Assembly: GCF_964355755.1 (NCBI RefSeq)
Contig: NC_092680.1
Span: 687,001-751,000, forward strand
DNA from: Antedon mediterranea
Taxonomy: Eukaryota > Echinodermata > Crinoidea > Comatulida > Antedonidae
Reading direction: 5' to 3'
Length of the DNA stretch: 64,000 nt
Shown: positions 61,501 to 64,000 of the stretch, piece by piece
Layout: the number at the start of each line of letters is the position of its first letter
How positions within the stretch are numbered: the stretch's first letter is position 1
Translations under genes and position numbers: made by a program
The notes under the pieces: model-generated
What the model saw: the letters and a program-made list of their open reading frames with translations, nothing else
Databases searched by the model: none
What the model was told of the DNA's origin: nothing

Positions 61501-63900
61501 TCTTGGTAACTTATCCATTAAAATATCAAATCATAAGTGCATTGTTGCATTGGGCTTAATGTGCTGTCGAATACTTAAGATTGTGTTTTATATTGTTATT
61601 GTTGTAATTCTATGTGCGGTCAACATATCTTAATTATATTTTTCCTCCTAGAAAATTATGGAAATCTCAACGCAATTCGATACACAAGAACTTGGTCATC
61701 AATATGATTCTGATGCAGTTTCTATTTCTCTTCGGAATTGAAAAGACTGGAAATAAGGTAAATACAATCTAAAAATACATGTTTTGTATACAACAATGCA
61801 TATTTTGTTGACACATTACTAATAAGAAGAGTTGCAACCTCCGCCAGGAGTAAAACGAGAAAAAAGATCAAGAATCGTGTTAAAGATTTATTTTATAGTT
61901 TTGACGTATTACCTAAAATTAGTAAAATTTATAAGAGTTCCAGAAATTGGGATCCGTGTCCGGTTTATTTCCAAAATATAATGGAGTATTCCGTGACCAT
62001 ATATCTATCTGTGGTTTAAAAGTGGTAGGCCTAAAGATCCGTTTTTTTAAAATGTTGATGTACAACCTAAGATAAAGTGGTCCAGAATTGGGATCCTCAT
62101 CCGGATTGCCTCCAAACATTTATTGGCTATCCACTTGTCATATTTTTTCAGACGATTTGTACGATAGTAAGCATATGTCTTCATCTTACTTCTCTCAATG
62201 CTTTTACTTGGATGTGTGGCGAAGCTGTATACTTGTATTTTAAAGTATCTCCAAAACCAAGCCGACATAACCGACTTAGATATTATATGTTCTTGTGCTA
62301 TGGAATCCCACTAGTCATTGTGTTTTGTACTTCTGTGGCAAGATCCGTATCCGAGACCAACATTCGTAACATGTAAGTTTTGCTTATATTTATTCATTTT
62401 CAATCAATTTCTCTCAATAAAAAGCATTGGAAGAAGTTTAAAAGAAGGCCAAGACCCATCAAAGGAAGTTCAAAAAGTAACAATGGTGAAGGCATTGATA
62501 TATATTCTAATTTATTCTGGAAAAAATTTCCACATTTTAGAGAAAGATGAATTTCTTTATTGGAAAGTTTCTCTATTTTGGACACAACTGTCGATATTCT
62601 CATTTTAAAAAAAAATCTGAATTTGTCTACATTGGACAGTTTTTGGACGTAAAAAATACCTCATTTGGAAAAAAATATTTTGGACATTCACAACACACAT
62701 TGACTAATTTATTAAAGTTGTTTGAATTGATCATATTAATTATGGCTTTATGTACATTTTTTTTTATCTTGTGAAAAGTCTATGTTATTATAGTATATAT
62801 TCTTGTTAATTGTAATTTTTGTGTTAGAGAGACACACCTTACCGGTGACAGCGTTTTGTTTGGTGCTTTTGTCTCTCCTCGGCTTCGTGTCTTGTACTTC
62901 ATATATATATATATATACATTTCTATGTTTTGTAATTATTATTTCATGTTTATTGTCGAAATGAATAAGATAAAATAAAATAAACAATATAATTATATAA
63001 AAATAAATATAATTAATTTTAAAGCTGCTGGCTAGAGTCGACAATGAGATGGGCCTTCATAGCACCTGCAATACTGATTGTCATGGTAAATATTACATTT
63101 TATATTATGTATAAACTCTTCTCTGGTATAATACAGTAGTGAATCTTATCAGCTGTTTCGCTAACAATGAATACTATTCTTACGTATAAAAGTGTGATTC
63201 GTTACAATGTTTAATGAATATTAATGCAAAAATTAGGAAAATATGGCCCTTCAGTATATATAAATTGATTATTGTTTACCTCATAATTACTTATATTATT
63301 GTTTTTAAAGATTAACACAGTTATCATGGGTCTTGTTGTAAACATAATTTACCAACGATCTGGGAAAATGATGGGAAATTCAAGCAGAGAGACGCCCAAA
63401 CTCAAACGACTGCGGTAATTTATTTATTATAATTATTATTTTAAAGAACTTATTATTTTACATTCTTCTTATAAATATCGATTCGTTATTTTTAAGCTAT
63501 CTGCACATTGCTTTTTAAAGTTAGGCCTATATTATCGTCCTGAACAAATTATTTTCGAGATGGCCTACTTATGAGCGAGAACTGGCATAAATAAGAAAAA
63601 TGATTTTAATTTAACGAAAGACGAGTAGACAAGGGGCACGACGAAACTATATTAATCTGATCTATATCTGGAGGATACTATACTTACTATTTATAAAACA
63701 CCATAACTGTAATTACCGTTATATTGTTGATCAATAGAAAAGCTGCTAAAGGCACGGCTATGCTATTGCCAATTATGGGAACAACCTGGCTTATTGGTCC
63801 GTTTGTTCTCACGACGCCAGTCATGGAATATCTATTTGTCCTGCTTACCGGTAGTCAGGGAATCTTCATATTTCTTGTCTATTGTCTTTTTGACAGTGAG
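31439..63900 (+). CDS. EGF/HYR adhesion GPCR paralogue, 3' end outside the window, one exon disrupted by a transposon
   Basis: Exons: 31439-31523, 34154-34258, 37107-37217, 37589-37711, 38538-38765, 39041-39259, a split exon 39811-39872 plus 55400-55577, 56378-56614, 56894-57133, 57443-57682 (or 57691), 58059-58105, 58403-58505, 58869-58982, 59292-59376, 60129-60240, 60549-60613, 60929-61040, 61340-61440, 61652-61757, 62152-62372, 63025-63085, 63311-63414, 63738-63900. Product: signal peptide, EGF, Cys-rich module, EGF, divergent HYR A and B, four HYR, GAIN, GPS, 7TM. The GAIN-to-TM7 exons match the complete receptor one for one in order and phase, and in length except two (47 against 53 nt and 112 against 115 nt, both in-frame differences). 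The last coding exon should lie beyond 64000. Because the split exon is phase 1-1, skipping it would keep the frame, so the locus may still make a receptor with three HYR domains. Whether it does is not visible here. Confidence 0.75.
31559..32223. mobile_element. ~665-bp MITE with TA target duplication
   Basis: Ends aagcctgttttcctgtcgac and gtcgacaggaaaacaggctt are perfect inverted repeats, flanked by TA at 31557-31558 and 32224-32225. The inverted homology continues through cgttgagttgcgttgagtt. Non-coding. TA duplication fits Tc1/mariner-like mobilisation. A short related piece lies at 421-436. Confidence 0.78.
32310..32435 (+). mobile_element. LINE C-terminal remnant
   Basis: The + strand encodes GAKIWNNLPTEIKYTQQLLH, matching the recurrent LINE RT ending IWN-x-LP-x-x-IK. 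Nothing upstream in frame. Intron of the paralogue. Confidence 0.55.
32436..34153. other. intron between signal-peptide and EGF exons
   Basis: AT-rich; open frames of up to 100 codons on the minus strand (32670-32972) show no domain. Contains only the hairpin at 33863. Confidence 0.4.
33863..33904. repeat. perfect 16-bp hairpin
   Basis: CCAGGGAAGAGTGAAA at 33863-33878 and its exact reverse complement at 33889-33904, with a 10-nt spacer. Lies alone in the intron between the signal-peptide and EGF exons. It could be the ends of a tiny MITE. Confidence 0.7.
34154..34258 (+). CDS. EGF-like domain exon
   Basis: 105-nt phase-1 exon with six cysteines in EGF spacing: ENCMSMPCKNGGTC, then FSCTCATGFYGSFCNG. 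It is an extracellular adhesion module. Acceptor aaattag, donor gtatgt, followed directly by a 29-bp minisatellite in the intron. Confidence 0.87.
34325..35042. repeat. 29-bp minisatellite
   Basis: About 25 copies of gattatggtagggtgaggtt + gggtgtggg, G-rich on the + strand, with a few shortened or substituted units. It starts ~65 bp after the EGF exon donor. Confidence 0.9.
35055..35262 (+). mobile_element. LINE C-terminal remnant
   Basis: Encodes CLAFKAMNNISPWYI, then TRAASRGDLLVPKVKLECFR, a common ending of LINE RT proteins (FK-x-LN-x-x-AP-x-Y; R-x-x-GDL-x-x-P). Follows the minisatellite directly. Confidence 0.6.
36280..36405 (+). repeat. possible tRNA-derived SINE fragment
   Basis: gtacggctcggtggtctgtg resembles an A box region and gagatcgagtctcacc a B box ~45 nt later. 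No well-paired tRNA fold was established. Confidence 0.3.
36725..37042 (+). mobile_element. LINE 3' end with 3' UTR
   Basis: Encodes ASILYNLLPSVLKECTNINS followed by stops, then agggcccctggatatcagta, ggttcagctggaagggttac and ctctataaataaagttgaaa. This order is typical of a CR1/L2-like LINE 3' end. Confidence 0.55.
37107..37217 (+). CDS. Cys-rich exon
   Basis: 111-nt phase-1 exon with seven cysteines (DTCGSASCQD, PCNGTQAQQCGECVPNTNQC). The spacing is not a clear EGF; the domain was not identified. Position between two EGF exons and correct splice sites support it. Confidence 0.68.
37589..37711 (+). CDS. EGF-like domain exon 2
   Basis: 123-nt phase-1 exon: KCSSINYCVNGGTCEPNP then FDTCDCDTYYDGFYC. 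Six-Cys EGF pattern with a long third loop. Acceptor tttttag, donor gtaagc. Confidence 0.84.
38223..38415. repeat. MITE with CTAGTGGGAACC termini, copy 2
   Basis: Starts aagcttggtaacgtaacgca, contains tgcccttccaaaaaa, ctcccgcctgcgtaaaatca and cggttcccacaagcgattac, and ends in a diverged terminus (ttcaaccacgctt). Confidence 0.62.
38538..38765 (+). CDS. divergent HYR type A exon
   Basis: 228-nt phase-1 exon starting DYDVFCPCDLSSKPIYMNKT and ending IYIIGLSKLFC...GSCLLLIYGDG. Sibling of 749-1057 and 11634-11934. Confidence 0.72.
39041..39259 (+). CDS. divergent HYR type B exon
   Basis: 219-nt phase-1 exon starting STHYNTCPQFIRINYMNNDV and ending FEGCDFSVGVKG. Paired with the A exon just upstream, as in the neighbouring gene. 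Confidence 0.72.
39271..39482. repeat. MITE with CTAGTGGGAACC termini, copy 3
   Basis: Starts cttggttctcactagtgacg and ends ttctagtgggaaccaagctt. It begins 11 bp after the donor of the type B exon ending at 39259. Confidence 0.68.
39811..39872 (+). pseudogene. left half of a HYR exon, interrupted by a 15.5-kb transposon
   Basis: Acceptor tatag then 62 nt of a standard HYR exon (NTKPNITCPKSMDVDAKSS). The sequence runs into the transposon terminus after cagtcTA. The right half resumes at 55400 after the duplicated TA. 62 plus 178 equals 240 nt, the length of intact siblings, and the frame is open across the join. Confidence 0.9.
39886..40460. repeat. left subterminal ACGT-rich repeats
   Basis: Irregular short repeats around the words cgacgtcggc, aacgtcg and caacgttg, directly inside the left inverted repeat. 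They resemble the right subterminal region in composition and words. Such clustered short motifs are typical transposase-binding regions. Confidence 0.65.
40461..42720. repeat. 183-bp satellite, mostly in 366-bp dimers
   Basis: taaaagttgttaagccaacg recurs at 40461, 40644, 40827, 41010 and so on to 42657, a period of exactly 183 bp over 12 intervals. Variant words alternate between neighbours (atacaatcat against atactagcat; catacag against catgcag) through most of the array, giving a two-unit higher-order repeat. The array breaks down after ~42690. Confidence 0.93.
42760..44089. other. transposon interior, unexplained
   Basis: AT-rich sequence after the 183-bp satellite. No ORF, domain or clear repeat seen. 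Confidence 0.4.
44090..45570. repeat. large imperfect palindrome
   Basis: The left arm (44160-44640) and right arm (44810-45190, then 45430-45560) are inverted copies: gtgccctctctagttttcta against tagaaaactagagagggcac; aatacttttcgtatttaaaa against ttttaaatacgaaaagtatt. A segment near 45250-45420 interrupts the right arm, and 45560-45650 repeats the 45113-45210 sequence. Probably a foldback element within the large transposon. Confidence 0.75.
46889..47165. repeat. ~125-bp-arm palindrome
   Basis: Near-perfect inverted repeat centred near 47033 (atactttattcacatgccga against tcggcatgtgaataaagtat; ccttcaatcctgtcggttgt against acaaccgacaggattgaagg). Single diverged arms lie at 46195-46330 and 48240-48370. 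Confidence 0.85.
47281..47483. repeat. Penelope-related terminal fragment
   Basis: ctgatgaagggctagtgttg followed by gccgaaagctctgct resembles Penelope-type terminal hairpins. The last 33 bp (attttttcagtaatttgcct + ttggatttata) are shared with 8105-8137 at the edge of the Penelope element. Confidence 0.45.
50028..50215. repeat. 21-bp minisatellite
   Basis: About nine copies of ccgactcgcaactcgcactt + t with few substitutions. Open in several frames on both strands only because the period is a multiple of three. Not a gene. Confidence 0.88.
51072..51770 (+). CDS. transposon-encoded N-terminal ORF (Ser-rich), ends at a probable nonsense mutation
   Basis: 232 codons from ATG 51072. Basic start (KRTLRNRAKRRANE), a long Ser/Thr/Asn-rich low-complexity centre coded largely by AGT/ACT repeats, an acidic SDDEEDN patch and a conserved-looking end (RNELCRWAIESQTPSCHVTS, LPKDA). 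The TGA at 51768-51770 is followed in the same frame by transposase-like sequence. Related transposon proteins, as I recall them, continue LPKDART, so CGA to TGA at a CpG is likely. Not a host gene, by location inside the element. Confidence 0.6.
   Translation: MNVNSKIYCKRTLRNRAKRRANEIVGQIGRPRPNVNFDTDNVIRPINPRYYNDEHVDDGSVNITPSLPPSDNSQTDNVTTSTTSHDDQSVSSLNKASSSSVTSSCSLTKNSPKRCSNISRIEISSSSSSSSSINDIDRSNSSTSSTIINTTTTTSGGGSSNFSLSHPPYFSSSPGNTSSSSLSDDEEDNINPSTTIRNELCRWAIESQTPSCHVTSLLSILKTCVPNLPKDA
51771..52035 (+). pseudogene. transposase-like fragment
   Basis: Open in the frame of the upstream ORF: GGTYHHFGIAKNVISIL, LRLQIFVDGLPLFKSSN, QFWPILGRLELYES, PFIIGLYVG. The DGLPLFKSS-x-x-x-FWPIL block recurs in uncharacterised transposase-like proteins of cnidarians and other invertebrates (from memory). 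It loses homology after LYVG, and the downstream DUF4806 sequence is in another frame, pointing to an internal deletion. The complete catalytic region is absent. Confidence 0.6.
52033..53794 (+). CDS. DUF4806-like gene of the transposon (exons ~52033-52090, 52458-52617, 52950-53072, 53724-53794)
   Basis: Spliced reading: IQNIEESLKERANQKAL, ILRLCSLGGHNETDVLNRIM, EFNWMGRGDKKGFRGLKLSK, VSARRSWTGMTEATCENKIK, then a Lys-rich and Ala/Asp-rich tail with TGA at 53792-53794. Donors gtaggt, gtaaat and gtcagt and acceptors ttttag, ttgcag and ttgtag join in frame. The pattern (L-x-x-LGG, FNW-x-G, K-x-x-F-x-x-L) fits DUF4806, a domain of unknown function common in invertebrate transposon-like proteins. 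The start of the protein is unclear because of the fusion with transposase remnants. Confidence 0.6.
52215..52390. repeat. Penelope-like terminal fragment in a transposon intron
   Basis: gaaggtttgcatggcgaaat, ctcctgaggaagattaaagc, ttgatcgaaacgtcgagaaa and gtggtgtgccgcaaacttta match the palindromic element at 27817-28067, with the left arm missing. Confidence 0.6.
52634..52715 (-). repeat. 5S rRNA-derived fragment
   Basis: The minus strand reads like 5S rRNA from the box C side: TTTGAAACACCAGTTCTCGT, ATCACCGAAGCAATGTTGGG, then after an internal deletion GGAATGGCGGGTGCTG. Lies just after the donor of a DUF4806 exon. Too damaged to be a gene. Confidence 0.7.
54400..55384. repeat. right subterminal ACGT-rich tandem repeats
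   Basis: Units of 132-156 bp marked by cactaagggccga at 54841, 54997, 55129 and 55285, with acgtcgggcctacgtcggta blocks. To the left, shorter aacgtcatcaaaagttgtta-type repeats. Mirrors the left end of the transposon in words such as cgacgt and aacgttg. Confidence 0.82.
55400..55577 (+). pseudogene. right half of the interrupted HYR exon
   Basis: 178 nt from actacggtgacatggg through FGVLVKG with donor gtaaga. Open frame, no decay. Alone it has no acceptor, since the transposon end precedes it. The truncated exon at 14955-15157 and its downstream intron are its closest relative in the window. Confidence 0.9.
55945..56295 (-). mobile_element. 5S rRNA-derived SINE (SINE3-like)
   Basis: The minus strand from ~56293 reads like a nearly full 5S rRNA: TACCACGTTGAAACACCGGT, TCTCGTCAGATCACCGAAGT, TAAGCAATGTTCGGCC, GGTTAGAGCTTGGATGGGAG, CATCTGGGAATAGCGGGTGC. 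A ~200-bp unrelated body and an (AAATA)n-like tail (55950-55970) follow. 5S head plus tail defines SINE3 elements. Intron of the paralogue. Confidence 0.82.
56378..56614 (+). CDS. HYR domain exon (second of the paralogue)
   Basis: 237-nt phase-1 exon: NTKPTITCPESMQIDAES, TVTWSDPMITDNVD, then SPRQSPFGIGLTNVTC (one residue shorter than siblings) and CVFVVQVTG. Acceptor cttgtag, donor gtaaga. Confidence 0.86.
56894..57133 (+). CDS. HYR domain exon (third of the paralogue)
   Basis: 240-nt phase-1 exon. Its first ~70 nt are nearly identical to the interrupted exon at 39811. Ends SCSFGVRVAG, donor gtaaga. Confidence 0.87.
57258..57355 (+). pseudogene. HYR half-exon remnant c
   Basis: Third copy of the truncated HYR exon with breakpoint at ggttatctctatggacacgg. 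It also has an ATAA-for-TCT change that shifts the frame, and TFP for the usual TCP. An intact exon follows at 57443. Confidence 0.75.
57443..57691 (+). CDS. HYR domain exon (fourth of the paralogue) with tandem donors
   Basis: Phase-1 exon: NTKPNITCPEYMNIDAESSQ, TVTWDDPVVSDNVD, VGLTIVTC, SCSFDVLVTG. Two possible donors lie 9 nt apart: acag|gtggta gives 240 nt (end 57682), acag|gtaggc gives 249 nt (end 57691) and adds Gly-Gly-Thr. The second fits the consensus better. Confidence 0.82.
58059..58982 (+). CDS. pre-GAIN and first GAIN exons (58059-58105, 58403-58505, 58869-58982)
   Basis: Counterparts of 19600, 20133 and 20753, with lengths 47, 103 and 114 nt. They encode ECQDEEKELNC, IVNDFKEFESQVL and VGLAKVQKVNGSELIRGEIN. 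The first exon is 6 nt shorter than its sibling but in the same phase. Confidence 0.75.
59040..59169. repeat. MITE with AAGCTCTGTCTACAC termini, copy 2
   Basis: Same family as 24173-24316, but in a GAIN-region intron of the paralogue, so it inserted independently. The right end is diverged (gtgttaacagagca). Confidence 0.68.
59292..60613 (+). CDS. GAIN domain exons (59292-59376, 60129-60240, 60549-60613)
   Basis: Lengths 85, 112 and 65 nt. They encode ASWTYNQVTENQTVKESVFI, RYFTDMFSCSV and TICLFYDETLR. Same phases as the sibling gene; the middle exon is one codon shorter. Confidence 0.77.
60929..61040 (+). CDS. GPS motif exon
   Basis: 112-nt exon: GWSDRGM...LNCSSNHITSFGVFM. The cleavage tripeptide HIT is retained. 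The second and fourth canonical GPS cysteines are absent, exactly as in the sibling receptor. Acceptor aataag. Confidence 0.87.
61340..61757 (+). CDS. TM1 and TM2 exons (61340-61440, 61652-61757)
   Basis: 101- and 106-nt exons: ICIYCSLTALCVTLGM (TM1) and LWKSQRNSIHKNLVINMILM with FLFGIEKT (TM2). Lengths identical to the sibling gene. Confidence 0.83.
61835..62130. repeat. CCTCCGCC-family repeat, fragment
   Basis: Starts gttgcaacctccgccaggag and contains attgggatcctcatccggat + tgcctccaaac, shared with 12400-12445. Occupies most of the TM2-TM3 intron of the paralogue. Confidence 0.5.
62152..62372 (+). CDS. TM3-TM4 exon
   Basis: 221-nt exon: TICTIVSICLHL, AFTWMCGEAVYLYFKV, YGIPLVIVFCTSVA. Donor gtaagt. 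Confidence 0.9.
62822..62985 (+). mobile_element. LINE 3'-end remnant
   Basis: Same repeat as 27335-27490 in the opposite orientation, in the TM4-TM5 intron of the paralogue. Ends tttattgtcgaaatgaataa. Confidence 0.5.
63025..63414 (+). CDS. ECL2-TM5 exons (63025-63085, 63311-63414)
   Basis: CWLESTMRWAFIAPAILI and INTVIMGLVVNIIYQRSGKM. Lengths 61 and 104 nt match the sibling. Confidence 0.85.
63738..63900 (+). CDS. TM6-TM7 exon, last coding exon inside the window
   Basis: 163-nt exon: KGTAMLLPIMGTTWLIGP, EYLFVLLTGSQGIFIF, VYCLFDSE. Donor gtaata. The tail exon (counterpart of 26823-26903) should lie just beyond the window. Confidence 0.87.
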
Positions 63901-64000
63901 GTAATACTATATTATTAATACTCATCATCTCTAATGAAAATAAAACAATATTTTCTTTTACACTTTCAATTGGTGTACCAATTGAAATTAATACATTTTT

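Overview
This is eukaryotic, AT-rich, intron-rich DNA dense in transposons. HYR (hyalin repeat), SRCR and EGF exons joined to adhesion-GPCR 7TM exons, the echinoderm-like repeats and the frequent AGGCCTA motif suggest a marine deuterostome, most likely an echinoderm. The species cannot be fixed from the sequence. No prokaryotic features are present.

The host genes all lie on the + strand and form a tandem cluster of adhesion-type G-protein-coupled receptors with modular ectodomains. (1) Exons at 749-10776 (divergent HYR type A, two of type B, one SRCR) are either the 3' part of an upstream gene or extra modules of the next one. (2) A complete receptor gene runs from 11634 to 26903: signal peptide, divergent HYR pair, eight HYR exons, GAIN region, GPS, seven transmembrane helices and a short tail. 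Its 24 exons sum to 3918 nt, exactly 1305 codons plus a stop. (3) A paralogue runs from 31439 past the right edge: signal peptide, EGF, Cys-rich exon, EGF, divergent HYR pair, four HYR exons, then the same GAIN, GPS and 7TM exons. Only its last exon is missing. The ectodomain exons start and end in phase 1, so they can be duplicated, lost or skipped without breaking the frame. Tandem exon duplication has left several truncated or frameshifted exon copies.

The first HYR exon of the paralogue is split by a 15,525-bp DNA transposon (39873-55397). It has 13-bp perfect terminal inverted repeats and a TA target duplication. The two exon halves rejoin to exactly 240 nt, the length of the sibling exons. 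The element carries a 183-bp satellite organised largely as 366-bp dimers at its left end, a related ACGT-rich array at its right end, a broken transposase-like ORF and a spliced DUF4806-like gene.

Other repeats: two tandem Penelope-like elements (1347-8139, minus strand), each followed by a hammerhead ribozyme motif. The larger is broken by two non-LTR retrotransposons, one of which contains a tRNA-Val-derived SINE. There are also 5S-rRNA-derived SINE sequences, several MITE families, a 2.4-kb element with ~350-bp inverted repeats, and several minisatellites. All identifications come from reading the sequence. No database search was run.
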